Part shown: positions 1-7,687 of the stretch, one piece after another
Layout: every line of letters begins with the position of its first letter
How positions within the stretch are numbered: position 1 is the first letter of the stretch
Origin: Spirochaetia bacterium
GTDB taxonomy: Bacteria > Spirochaetota > Spirochaetia > Treponematales > Breznakiellaceae
Assembly: GCA_025997755.1 (NCBI GenBank)
Contig: BNVA01000023.1
Coordinates: 1-17,184 of the forward strand
Reading direction: 5' to 3'
DNA: 17,184 nt
Notes under the pieces: model-generated
The model's database searches: none
Told to the model about the DNA's origin: nothing
Seen by the model: the letters and a program-made list of their open reading frames with translations, nothing else
Made by a program: the position numbers and the translations under genes

Positions 1-2002
1 CGTATTTTTCCGATCCAAGTTTACGGGCATAGGACATTGCTATTGTCGCAGATTCTTTCATTGTGTCGCCCATCTTGCCGGTTAATGTAAAACCTTCTTT
101 GCCCGGCATAGAGGCGGCTTCAATTATAAGGGTATCACCGCCCATATTTGTCCAAGCAAGACCCACAGACATACCTGGTCTATCCGCTCTTTTGTACATG
201 CCTTCCGGAAATACCGGCTTACCTAAATGTTTTTCTATCTCATCTTTGTCAATTACAAATTTTATAACTTTGCTGTTTGTTGTACTTTTTTCGGAACTTT
301 CTACAATTTGTTTGGCGAGCTTTCTGTGTATCTTGTCTAAATTTTTTTCAAAGTTACGTACGCCCGCTTCCCTTGCATAGCCATTTGCAATATGCAGCAA
401 AGATTCTTTTGTATATTTTACCTGACTTGTTTTAAGTCCATTCTTTTCAAGACTCTTGGGCAGCAAATATCTTTTTGCTATTTCAAGTTTTTCGGAATCG
501 ATGTACCCGGGCAATTCAATAATTTCCATTCGATCTATAAGAGGCGCGGGTATCGTATCCAATGTGTTAGCCGTAACGATGAAAAATATATGCGAAATAT
601 CAAACGGCAGATCAAGATAATGATCGCGGAAGCTGGTGTTTTGTTCAGGGTCAAGAACTTCCAGCAAAGAACTTGCGGGGTCGCCTTGAAAACTCGCCCC
701 CATTTTGTCAATCTCGTCGATCATAAACACAGGGTCTTTTGTTTTACAAACTTTTAGTCCTTGAATAATTTTGCCGGGCATGGCTCCTATATAGGTTCTC
801 CTGTGTCCTTTTATCTCGGCTTCGTCCCTCATTCCGCCTACGGAAAAACGAAAAAACTGTTTATTCAATGCATGTGCGATAGAACGGCCTACAGATGTTT
901 TGCCGACACCGGGCGGTCCCACAAGACATATTATCGATCCCTTGTTGTCTTTTCGTAATTTACGTACCGCAAGATATTCAACTATGCGGTTCTTTACATC
1001 TGTTAATCCATAGTGATCGCCTTCCAATATTTCTTCCGCCTCACCCAGATCAAAATGTTCCGGTGTAGGAGGAAGCCACGGAAGACCCGCGATACAATCA
1101 AGATAATTTCTTGTAACAATAAATTCCGCCGAATTAGGCTCCATCATATTGAATTTTTCAAGCTCTTGATCAACAGCTTCTTTTATTTCATTTTCAAATT
1201 TAAAAGTGTCGAACTTTTCTTTTAACCTTTTGTATTCGGCTCCTTTCGCGTCCGACGCCTGTCCTAATTCTGTTTTTATCGCCTTCATTTCTTCTTTTAA
1301 AAAATATTCACGCTGTGATTTTTCTACCTTTTCGTTGATCTCTCTTTGAATGCGTTTTTGTATACGCAGTAATTCCTGTTCTTTTTTTATAAAAACAAGA
1401 ACTTGTTCCATGCGTTTACGTACATTGAAAACTTCAAGAATTTTTTGCTGCTCATTTTTATCAATATTTAAAATACTGGTAATAAAATCGGCTATCTTAC
1501 CCGGATGATCGATATTGACCATGTTAAGGCGCATTTCCTCGGAGAAAAGCGGGTTATTTTCCGATATTTGTTTCATCTCGCTTATAAGCGCACGGGTTAA
1601 TGCCTTTACCTCGTTAGAGCTGTCGTCTTCGTCTTCAATATACGCAACGGCGGCAACAATGGGATTTGATTCGCTTAACGTCTTTTTTATTCTAAAACGT
1701 TTTATCGTGGAAATAAAAATATTCAAACCGCCGTCCGGCAAATTTATTTTTTTTACAATTTTTGCAGCCGTGCCGCACTTATAAAGATCATTCATAGCGG
1801 GCACGTCCGATTCATGTTGAATCAAAACAAGCCCTATATAGCCATCGCCCTGCGCTACTTCTTCTACAAGTTTAACGTCGTTGTGATTGCCAATCATAAT
1901 CGGAGTAAAAATGCCCGGAAAAATAGGACGCCCCACAAGGGGGACTATAGGTAATTTCGGCGGCAATAATTGATCTATTGGAATTATACTTTGATCGCTC
2001 AT
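1..2002 (-). CDS. lon: ATP-dependent Lon protease, C-terminus cut off by the window edge
   Basis: Lon is a cytoplasmic AAA+ serine protease that degrades misfolded and regulatory proteins. About 667 codons are visible, starting MSDQSIIPID. The N-terminal substrate-binding domain covers roughly residues 15-205 and is followed by a Lys/Glu-rich coiled coil (about 215-290). The AAA+ module has Walker A GPPGVGKT near residue 361 and Walker B VFMIDEID near 420. The start of the protease domain is present (GMSVGLAWT, then GGDTLIIEA), but the catalytic Ser/Lys region lies beyond base 1. Lon proteins are usually about 780-830 residues, so roughly 120-160 are missing, by truncation and not decay. The ATG at 2002 has an AAAGG eight bases upstream. 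The gene is divergent from the aminotransferase. No frameshift is seen. Family assignment is very sure. Confidence 0.97.
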   Translation of the reverse strand, partial: MSDQSIIPIDQLLPPKLPIVPLVGRPIFPGIFTPIMIGNHNDVKLVEEVAQGDGYIGLVLIQHESDVPAMNDLYKCGTAAKIVKKINLPDGGLNIFISTIKRFRIKKTLSESNPIVAAVAYIEDEDDSSNEVKALTRALISEMKQISENNPLFSEEMRLNMVNIDHPGKIADFITSILNIDKNEQQKILEVFNVRKRMEQVLVFIKKEQELLRIQKRIQREINEKVEKSQREYFLKEEMKAIKTELGQASDAKGAEYKRLKEKFDTFKFENEIKEAVDQELEKFNMMEPNSAEFIVTRNYLDCIAGLPWLPPTPEHFDLGEAEEILEGDHYGLTDVKNRIVEYLAVRKLRKDNKGSIICLVGPPGVGKTSVGRSIAHALNKQFFRFSVGGMRDEAEIKGHRRTYIGAMPGKIIQGLKVCKTKDPVFMIDEIDKMGASFQGDPASSLLEVLDPEQNTSFRDHYLDLPFDISHIFFIVTANTLDTIPAPLIDRMEIIELPGYIDSEKLEIAKRYLLPKSLEKNGLKTSQVKYTKESLLHIANGYAREAGVRNFEKNLDKIHRKLAKQIVESSEKSTTNSKVIKFVIDKDEIEKHLGKPVFPEGMYKRADRPGMSVGLAWTNMGGDTLIIEAASMPGKEGFTLTGKMGDTMKESATIAMSYARKLGSEKY

Positions 2003-2041
2003 AACATCAGCCTTTTTTTAATTTATTTTGACACTTCCTAT

Positions 2042-2070
2042 AATATGCCAAAAAATCCCGAAAAAATCAA
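2042..2070 (-). promoter_or_regulatory. Candidate promoter of lon
   Basis: On the minus strand, TTGATT (2070-2065) is followed after 17 bases by CATATT (2047-2042). This is a modest sigma-70-like match about 40 bases before the lon ATG. An overlapping TATTAT (2045-2040) has a 19-base spacer. No HrcA or heat-shock operator is evident. Confidence 0.3.
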
Positions 2071-2147
2071 GTTAACTGCAGCAAAACTGATATGAATTTG
2101 CCGGGACACTACTAATTTTCCGTTTAATGATATATAATCAAAAAATC

Positions 2148-3440
2148 ATGAATCCTCTTGCTATTGAGTTGAACGAAAAGTTATCGGGCTGTGTCGCCGG
2201 ACGGCTGCTGTCCGGTTTCGGGCGGCGTATTTATTTTCCAAACGGAATTATTGCACAGGGCGCACAGGCGAAAAAGCAGGCGCATTTTGCCAACGCGACT
2301 ATCGGTATGGCGTATAGTTTGGGTAAGCCGCTTATGTTGTCAACTTTGGCGCGGTATATGCCTATGTTTACCTCGTCCGAGATTGTAGCTTACGCACCGA
2401 CTGCCGGTATCGAGGAAGTCCGAATTTTGTGGAAAAAGCTGCTTTTAGAAAAAAATCCTTCGTTAAACGAGAATTTTATATCACTTCCTGTGGTGGTTCC
2501 CGGTATAACTGCGGGAATTTCATATACGGCCGACCTTTTTCTCGACGAAACTTCAACAATACTTGCGAGCTATCCTTCATGGGATAATTATAAATTGATT
2601 TTTGAGGACAGAAGCGGGGCAAAACTTCTGGGGATACCGTTTTTCAACAAAGAAGACGGGTTGGATCTTGAAAAAATAGGCAATGCTATAGACGAAGAAG
2701 CAAAAAAAGGCTCTGTCCGCATGATTTTGAACTTTCCAAACAATCCTTCGGGCTATTCTCCCACTAAGAGAGAGGTTGACGCTCTTTCAGGCTGCTTTGT
2801 AAACGCAGCGGAAAAAGGCGCGGATGTTCTTGTAATATGCGATGACGCTTATTTCGGGCTTTTCTATGAAGAAGAAACCTGCAAGGAATCTATTTTTAGT
2901 CATCTGTGCGGCGCTCACGAGCGTATACTTGCCGTAAAAACCGACGGACCTACAAAAGAGGACTACAGTTGGGGATTCCGCATCGCGATGATAACGATGG
3001 GATCAAAGGGATTAAATCAAACTCAGTTTGACGCTATAAATACAAAATTGATGGGAACCATCCGTTCCTCGGTTTCTTGTTCAAATACACCGGCGCAGAA
3101 TTTTTTTCTTAAAACCTGCGGCGATAAAAACACGTTACCCGAAAAAGAAGGGCTTTTTAACCTGTTGAAGCGGCGTTACAAGACCGTAAAAAAAGTTGTC
3201 GAGGAAAATGCAGGTAACCGGTTTCTTACTCCCTTGCCTTTCAATTCGGGCTATTTTATGTGTATGCACTGTAACGGAATCGATGCCGAGCTGCTTAGAA
3301 AAAAACTTCTGGCGGAGCATGGTATTGGGGTTGTCGCCTTGGGGCAGGATTATATACGGCTTGCATTCTCAAGTTTTGAAGAAGCCGAAATACCAAAGGT
3401 ATTTAAAATTGTTTATAAGACAGCTGGAGAAATTCAATAA
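2148..3440 (+). CDS. PLP-dependent class I/II aminotransferase
   Basis: The protein has 430 residues from the ATG at 2148. It is a fold-type I PLP aminotransferase in which cofactor and substrate motifs can be read: NFPNNPSGY around residue 199, the pyridoxal-pyridine Asp/Tyr pair in CDDAYFG around 232, and the Schiff-base Lys (about 270) in DGPTKEDYSWGFR with the phosphate-binding Arg (about 278). The C-terminal small domain ends QDYIRLAFSSF, as in aspartate/aromatic aminotransferases. The amino-donor specificity cannot be told from sequence. An in-frame ATG at 2127 would add seven residues (MIYNQKI), but the bases coding them hold a TATAAT (2133-2138), and neither ATG has a Shine-Dalgarno. 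I prefer 2148 because MNPLAIELNEK starts the conserved protein. It is a single gene, divergent from lon and convergent with groEL. Confidence 0.85.
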   Translation: MNPLAIELNEKLSGCVAGRLLSGFGRRIYFPNGIIAQGAQAKKQAHFANATIGMAYSLGKPLMLSTLARYMPMFTSSEIVAYAPTAGIEEVRILWKKLLLEKNPSLNENFISLPVVVPGITAGISYTADLFLDETSTILASYPSWDNYKLIFEDRSGAKLLGIPFFNKEDGLDLEKIGNAIDEEAKKGSVRMILNFPNNPSGYSPTKREVDALSGCFVNAAEKGADVLVICDDAYFGLFYEEETCKESIFSHLCGAHERILAVKTDGPTKEDYSWGFRIAMITMGSKGLNQTQFDAINTKLMGTIRSSVSCSNTPAQNFFLKTCGDKNTLPEKEGLFNLLKRRYKTVKKVVEENAGNRFLTPLPFNSGYFMCMHCNGIDAELLRKKLLAEHGIGVVALGQDYIRLAFSSFEEAEIPKVFKIVYKTAGEIQ

Positions 3441-3467
3441 GCCGCCGCCGCATAGCCCTGCAAATAA

Positions 3468-3503
3468 AAACAGCCTAACCACTAATTAGCGATCAGGCTG
3501 TTT
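3468..3503. terminator. Bidirectional hairpin terminator between aminotransferase and groEL
   Basis: AAACAGCCT (3468-3476) and AGGCTGTTT (3495-3503) form a perfect 9-bp stem with an 18-base loop that contains the palindrome CTAATTAG. On the plus strand the stem ends in TTTAT. On the minus strand it ends in TTTTTATTTG. It sits between two convergent stop codons (3440 and 3532), so it can serve both genes. Confidence 0.75.
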
Positions 3504-3531
3504 ATCGTAAACTTATAGGAAGGGTTATGGT

Positions 3532-5175
3532 TTAGTAGCCCATGCCTCCCATTCCGTCCATACCGCCGCCCGGCATAGGCATTGGGTCTTTCTTTTCGGG
3601 AAGGTCGGTAATAGCACACTCTGTGGTGAGCAGCAAGCTGGCGATGGAAGCCGCGTGCTGTAATGCGCTGCGGGTTACCTTAGCCGGATCGATGATACCG
3701 GCTTTGACCATATCCACCCATATATTTTTTGCCGCATCGTAACCTGTACCCTTGGGTGAGTGCTTTGCCTTATCGGCAATGATCCCGCCGTCAAATCCGG
3801 CGTTTTCGGCAATCTGTCGAATAGGCTCCTCCAGAGCGCGGCGGACAATTTCAAAGCCCACCTGAGCGTCTTTGCTAAAGCCCGTCACATCGGTTTTTTC
3901 CAGCGTGGCAACAGCCTGAACAAGCGCCGTACCGCCGCCGGGAACAATGCCCTCTTCGATAGCGGCGCGCGTTGCGGAAAGAGCATCCTCAACCCGGTGT
4001 TTCTTTTCTTTTAATTCAACTTCTGTCGCCGCGCCTACATTGATAACGGCAACGCCGCCCGCAAGTTTGGCAAGACGTTCCTGAAGTTTTTCTTTGTCAT
4101 AATCACTGGTTGTATCTTCAATCTGCTTGCGTATCTGGGCAATACGATCTTTTATGTCCTTGTCTTTACCTTCGCCATTGATGATCGTGGTGTTGTCCTT
4201 GTCGATCTTGATGGTCTTTGCCCTGCCTAGCTGCGGAATATCGGTGTTTTCCAGCTTTAAGCCCAATTCTTCGGTGATTACCGTGCCGCCAGTGAGGATC
4301 GCTATGTCTTCAAGCATTGCCTTGCGCCTGTCGCCGAAGCCGGGAGCCTTAACCGCCGCCGCGTGAAGAGTCCCGCGCAGACTGTTCAGGACGAGAGTTG
4401 AAAGAGCTTCACCGTCAATATCCTCCGCGATAATGAGCAGCGGCTTGCCGCTTTGCACGATTTTTTCGAGCAGCGGGAGCATATCTTTCATGGAGGAAAT
4501 CTTTTTATCGTGAATAAGAATATAAGCATCCTGATAGATACAAGTCATGGCATCGCGGTCGGTAACAAAATACGCCGAGATATAGCCTCTGTCAAACTGC
4601 ATACCTTCGACAAATTCTATGGTTGTGTCCATTGTTTTTGACTCTTCCACCGTGATAACGCCGTCTTTTCCAACCTTGTCCATTGCATCGGCAATCGTTT
4701 TACCTATTTCCGCGTCATTATTCGCCGAAACGGAGGCAACATTTGATATTTCCTCCTTATCTTTGATTGCTATTGAGTTCTTTTTAAGCTCTTCAACGGT
4801 AATTTCGACCGCTTTGTCGATACCGCGTTTCAATTCTAACGGTGTCATACCTGCTGCCACAGATTTTAAGCCTTCCTTTATCAGCGAATACGCTAAAACC
4901 GTAGCCGTTGTCGTACCATCACCAGCCACATCATTTGTTTTTGTGGCAACTTCTTTTAATAATTGTGCGCCCATATTTTCAAACGGGTCTGACAATTCCA
5001 CTTCTTTTGCCACAGAAACGCCGTCTTTGGTAACTGTCGGCGCACCGAACTTTTTGTCTAAAAGGACATTGCGCCCGCGCGGACCCAAGGTAACCTTGAC
5101 TGCTTTGGAAATCTGCTCAACACCTGATAAGAGTTTCCGGCGTCCTTCTTCGTTGAACAATAACTGTTTTGCCAT
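3532..5175 (-). CDS. groEL: Chaperonin GroEL (Hsp60)
   Basis: This 547-residue protein is the usual length for GroEL, the 14-subunit ATP-driven folding chamber of the cytoplasm that works with GroES. It begins [16 protein letters not shown] and has the nucleotide-binding motifs [10 protein letters not shown] (about 28-37) and [14 protein letters not shown] (about 82-95). Equatorial, intermediate and apical domains are in order, and the typical Gly-Met tail ([12 protein letters not shown]) is present. A longer reading frame from 5196 adds MQRRGEK, but the ATG at 5175 has AGAGGAG just upstream, and the family starts there. No groES lies next to it, and the upstream gap has no CIRCE inverted repeat. 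The gene is therefore monocistronic here, unlike the common groESL operon. Identity is certain. Confidence 0.98.
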   Translation of the reverse strand: MAKQLLFNEEGRRKLLSGVEQISKAVKVTLGPRGRNVLLDKKFGAPTVTKDGVSVAKEVELSDPFENMGAQLLKEVATKTNDVAGDGTTTATVLAYSLIKEGLKSVAAGMTPLELKRGIDKAVEITVEELKKNSIAIKDKEEISNVASVSANNDAEIGKTIADAMDKVGKDGVITVEESKTMDTTIEFVEGMQFDRGYISAYFVTDRDAMTCIYQDAYILIHDKKISSMKDMLPLLEKIVQSGKPLLIIAEDIDGEALSTLVLNSLRGTLHAAAVKAPGFGDRRKAMLEDIAILTGGTVITEELGLKLENTDIPQLGRAKTIKIDKDNTTIINGEGKDKDIKDRIAQIRKQIEDTTSDYDKEKLQERLAKLAGGVAVINVGAATEVELKEKKHRVEDALSATRAAIEEGIVPGGGTALVQAVATLEKTDVTGFSKDAQVGFEIVRRALEEPIRQIAENAGFDGGIIADKAKHSPKGTGYDAAKNIWVDMVKAGIIDPAKVTRSALQHAASIASLLLTTECAITDLPEKKDPMPMPGGGMDGMGGMGY

Positions 5176-5298
5176 TTTTTCTCCTCTTCTTTGCACAATG
5201 CCCTATTTGATAACAGGACGATCAAAATGGACACGGCTTAATGTATTTTGATATTTGTCCGCACAATCGACAGAATAACCGTCCGGCGGACATTAATA

Positions 5299-5327
5299 AA
5301 TCTATCAAAAAAATATAACTTGGGCAA
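5299..5327 (-). promoter_or_regulatory. groEL: Candidate promoter of groEL
   Basis: On the minus strand, TTGCCC (5327-5322), a 17-base spacer and TAGATT (5304-5299) resemble a sigma-70 promoter. It would give a leader of about 115 bases before the groEL ATG. The match is moderate, and I see no sigma-32-like or CIRCE sequence as an alternative. Confidence 0.3.
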
Positions 5328-5382
5328 GAGCCTGACCGGAATTATGTGGAATGTCGAAAATGGACAGCTAATTCCGGCTCTT
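5326..5382. repeat. Bulged inverted repeat upstream of groEL
   Basis: AAGAGCC, a five-base bulge (TGACC) and GGAATTA on the left pair with TAATTCCGGCTCTT (5369-5382) on the right, giving 14 bp around a loop of about 24 bases. It abuts the -35 of the candidate groEL promoter. It has no U-tract, so it is not a classical terminator. It could be an operator or a repeat copy. Confidence 0.45.
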
Positions 5383-5493
5383 GGGGCAAAAGGGGTTTAC
5401 CCATTGGAATTGTTTTCACAGTTCGGTTTACTGTAGATACGGCTGCAATTTTAGAGTATCATAAAGGTAAAAATAAAAACTAAGGAGATGATC

Positions 5494-5886
5494 ATGCAAG
5501 AAGTATGCGATTTTTTAAAAAAATGCCAGACCTATTATTTGGCAACGATGGATGGTGACCAGCCTAGGGTGCGTCCCTTTGGTACAGCGAATATTTTTGA
5601 GGGGAAGCTATATTTTCAGACCGGAAAGTCTAAAAACATTTCAAAACAATTGAAATCCAACCCAAAGGTTGAACTGTCTGCATTTGACGGCACTGCGTGG
5701 ATTCGCATCCAAGCCAACGCGGTAGAGGACGATAGACGGGAAGCCCGCCAGTCCATGCTTGATGCGCATCCTATGCTTAAAGCGAACTACTCGGCAGATG
5801 ACGGCAACACACAAGTATTCTACTTAAAAAATGCAATTGCTACGATTGAAACCTTTGGCGGTACACCCAAAGTGATTAAGTTTTAA
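5494..5886 (+). CDS. Pyridoxamine 5'-phosphate oxidase-like flavoprotein (split-barrel fold)
   Basis: The protein has 130 residues. Proteins of this family bind FMN or related flavins in a split beta-barrel and act as small reductases, oxidases or flavin carriers. The N-terminus is typical (YYLATMDGDQPRVRPFG, about residues 14-30), followed by LYFQTGKSKNISKQLKSNPKVELSAF, the phosphate- and flavin-contacting stretch of the family, and the conserved WIRIQANAVEDD strand. The C-terminus ATIETFGGTPKVIKF is also family-like. The ATG at 5494 is chosen over the one at 5488 because AAGGAG (5482-5487) directly abuts the latter and lies six bases before the former. True substrate is unknown, and vitamin B6 oxidation is unlikely for such a short member. 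The stop codon overlaps that of the convergent lysoplasmalogenase. Confidence 0.85.
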   Translation: MQEVCDFLKKCQTYYLATMDGDQPRVRPFGTANIFEGKLYFQTGKSKNISKQLKSNPKVELSAFDGTAWIRIQANAVEDDRREARQSMLDAHPMLKANYSADDGNTQVFYLKNAIATIETFGGTPKVIKF

Positions 5887-6563
5887 TATATTTTATTTAG
5901 CGCTATAGGTAAATTTACACAGGCAATTATTATTCCGGCTTGTGCAATAACATAACTTGCCATAACCAAGGCAGCACCGTATTTTGTCATCGTTTTTACG
6001 GTATTATAGTATACTAATACAGTATCAGAAATCAAAAAAAAGATTGATCCTGCAACAAGCAAAAAACTATAAATATTTCTATTGCCTGCAAATACCTGCA
6101 GGGAAAATAATATCAGATGACCGATAACGATTCCATATAATATTGTTGGAATTTTATAACCTCTTGGAAAATGCAGCCTTTTAATTATAAAATATTCAAT
6201 TATGAAAAAACCTGCGAATGATAAAACATAAAAAAGAATTTTTATATCGGAAATAAAACTATTATAAACTATAATATATAAAATATGTGAAATAAGAAAA
6301 CTTATTATTCCAAGATATAATTTTATTTTATCAGGTTTTATTAAAAATATATCACCAAACCATGAAAACAACAAAGCCAATAAAATTATAATTGAAAATT
6401 CATTTGATTGAAATGATGAAAATGATTGAAAAATAGTAAAAAATATTAATAATGGCATTAGGCATAGTTTTGATGCTGTTCTAACAAAATATTTTTCTAA
6501 AAATATCGCTGTAATATTGATAATTGCGGATAAACAAAATAAACATAAAAATATTATTCCCAT
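5883..6563 (-). CDS. YhhN/TMEM86-family lysoplasmalogenase, integral membrane protein
   Basis: The protein has 226 residues with about eight hydrophobic helices and almost no soluble part. The family hydrolyses the vinyl-ether bond of lysoplasmalogens, releasing a fatty aldehyde and a glycerophospho-alcohol. Features that fit are ASKLCLMPLL (about 30-39), the acidic motif SWFGDIFL around Asp71, a His in FLISHILY (about 93), GSIFFLISDTVL around Asp180, and MASYVIAQAG near the C-terminus. It starts three bases after the stop of the alpha/beta hydrolase with only a weak GGGA before the ATG, so translation is probably coupled. The gene is extremely AT-rich, with some 60-base stretches below 20% G+C, unlike groEL or feoB. 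Its stop TAA shares the palindrome TTAA (5883-5886) with the stop of the opposing gene. Activity is inferred from the family. Confidence 0.82.
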   Translation of the reverse strand: MGIIFLCLFCLSAIINITAIFLEKYFVRTASKLCLMPLLIFFTIFQSFSSFQSNEFSIIILLALLFSWFGDIFLIKPDKIKLYLGIISFLISHILYIIVYNSFISDIKILFYVLSFAGFFIIEYFIIKRLHFPRGYKIPTILYGIVIGHLILFSLQVFAGNRNIYSFLLVAGSIFFLISDTVLVYYNTVKTMTKYGAALVMASYVIAQAGIIIACVNLPIALNKIY

Positions 6564-6566
6564 TAT

Positions 6567-7475
6567 TTATCCCAAGAAATCAATTATTGAGCCGGTTATA
6601 TACTGCCAAGTAGAAGGAGAAACACACCTATTATCTATAAGCAAATGATGGTACTGCGGCTTAATAACAGCACCGCTGTTTGATATTTCCAATATATGCC
6701 AATTTGTAAGTTTGTATTGATTAATCCTATTTCTTAAAGTTCCTATGCTTAACATCTCATCGTTTTTATCAATAAATATTACTGTATCAATATTACTTTT
6801 CAAAAAAGATGCGTTACATAATTCTTTTTCCATGTTAAATATAATTTTATATGCCCCCATGGAAGCGCCGCGCTGTGCCCTATATTCTTCCGGGCTGGCA
6901 CTATTTATTATTGAAGAATCATTTATAAACGGCTGTAACATTAAAATTGTTTTAGCCGTATTCTTTATTGCTATTGCAGGGGAAAAAAGAATAACCTTTT
7001 CAAATTCTACCGGCGTTGCCGTATTTTTATTCATCAAATTCTCAAAGACCAGCGCCCCAAGCGAAAAGCCTAATAAATACAGCGGTAGATTATCACATTC
7101 CGCCGCAATTTTAGCTTCACAGTATTGAGTATATGCACCGGTAATCCAATCCGGTTCAGTTACATTTTGCATATTTTCGATTGAACCGGAATGTCCGGCG
7201 AGTGTTATACGGTAAACATTATATCCTGAATCAAGCAAAAACTTAACAAGGGTTCCTTCTGTTTCAGGCGTACCCATTTTTGATGGTTTTACATTTAAAC
7301 CATGTGCAACAACAAAAACGCCTTTTATTGTTTTATTATTTGTTTTCCAATAATGCGGCAGCTCAAAAGAATCAATCTCATCTCCGCTTACTATTGCCGG
7401 ACATAACGCCATACAAGAGTTAAATATAAAAATAAAGCATAGTTTTGATAGAATATTAAAAATCTTATGTTTCAC
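6567..7475 (-). CDS. Alpha/beta hydrolase of lysophospholipase type, putative lipoprotein
   Basis: The protein has 302 residues. A basic, hydrophobic N-terminus ([20 protein letters not shown], then Cys21) looks like a signal peptide with a relaxed, spirochaete-like lipobox (FNSC), so it may be a lipid-anchored envelope protein. The hydrolase core shows the oxyanion motif VVAHGLN (about 55-61), the nucleophile elbow GFSLG with Ser138, an acid in FIDKNDEM (Asp236 or Asp239), and a late His in QYHHLLID (276 or 277), which is a full triad. It resembles monoacylglycerol lipase/lysophospholipase (Hydrolase_4) proteins. The start is a GTG at 7475 with no clear Shine-Dalgarno, only 25 bases after tRNA-Leu on the same strand. 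It is followed by the lysoplasmalogenase after three bases. Together they could deacylate and then cleave plasmalogens, which is inference. AT-rich like its partner. The exact start is uncertain. Confidence 0.75.
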   Translation of the reverse strand: MKHKIFNILSKLCFIFIFNSCMALCPAIVSGDEIDSFELPHYWKTNNKTIKGVFVVAHGLNVKPSKMGTPETEGTLVKFLLDSGYNVYRITLAGHSGSIENMQNVTEPDWITGAYTQYCEAKIAAECDNLPLYLLGFSLGALVFENLMNKNTATPVEFEKVILFSPAIAIKNTAKTILMLQPFINDSSIINSASPEEYRAQRGASMGAYKIIFNMEKELCNASFLKSNIDTVIFIDKNDEMLSIGTLRNRINQYKLTNWHILEISNSGAVIKPQYHHLLIDNRCVSPSTWQYITGSIIDFLG

Positions 7476-7500
7476 AAAGCGTGCCGGTATAATATCATTT

Positions 7501-7583
7501 TGCCGAGGATGAGATTTGAACTCACACGGTCTTGCGACCAGGGGATTTTAAGTCCCCGGTGTCTACCATTCCACCACCTCGGC
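7501..7583 (-). tRNA. tRNA-Leu, anticodon UAA
   Basis: Read on the minus strand, a 7-bp acceptor stem GCCGAGG/CCTCGGC closes an 83-base cloverleaf with discriminator A. The D arm is GTGGAATGGTAGACAC. The anticodon stem GGGGA/TCCCC encloses CTTAAAA, so the anticodon is TAA. There is a long variable arm (TGGTCGCAAGACCGT), as expected for a class II tRNA such as Leu, and a T arm with TTCAAAT. CCA is not encoded; AAA follows. No terminator is visible before the next gene on this strand. Confidence 0.95.
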
Positions 7584-7604
7584 AATCAGGTATCTATTGC
7601 CTTT

Positions 7605-7633
7605 ATTCTATAGAAATATTGGTTTATGATCAA
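7605..7633 (-). promoter_or_regulatory. Promoter of tRNA-Leu
   Basis: On the minus strand, TTGATC (7633-7628), exactly 17 bases and TAGAAT (7610-7605) make a good sigma-70-type promoter. Transcription should start near 7598, about 15 bases before the mature tRNA 5' end. It may also drive the downstream hydrolase and lysoplasmalogenase. Confidence 0.65.
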
Positions 7634-7687
7634 CTTATATTTAAACCTTATATTAAGCCTCAGGAGCTGCTAGGATCGACCGTCTAT

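Larger units (their letters stand above)
5176..5493. other. Intergenic gap between groEL and the PNPOx gene
   Basis: These 318 bases hold no gene I can support. They contain the groEL Shine-Dalgarno, a candidate groEL promoter, a bulged inverted repeat (5326-5382) and the AAGGAG (5482-5487) of the following gene. A 62-codon frame (5248-5436, plus) has no convincing start or family resemblance. A second frame, ending at the TAA at 5481-5483, gives a protein-like tail (VFTVRFTVDTAAILEYHKG). A decayed small gene is possible but unproven. Confidence 0.4.

Noticed and set aside
2028..2044. TTGACA and TATAAT on the plus strand between lon and the aminotransferase
   Set aside because: The two boxes are only five bases apart, so they cannot form one promoter.
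4619..5251. A 210-codon open frame on the plus strand opposite groEL
   Set aside because: It lies antisense within the certain groEL gene, has no family resemblance or ribosome site, and is explained by codon bias of groEL.
5248..5436. A 62-codon frame in the groEL-PNPOx gap
   Set aside because: No Shine-Dalgarno, no recognisable domain, and it runs through the candidate groEL promoter and inverted repeat. Kept only as a note in the gap entry.
5176..5487. CIRCE element for groEL
   Set aside because: Searched by eye for TTAGCACTC and GAGTGCTAA on both strands; none found.
5870..7583. Attachment-site repeats or an integrase around the AT-rich pair
   Set aside because: No copy of the tRNA-Leu 3' end near 5883 and no integrase or transposase gene in the window.
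7532..7687. N-terminal extension of the TatD frame
   Set aside because: These codons lie over the tRNA-Leu gene and its promoter on the opposite strand and do not resemble TatD proteins.
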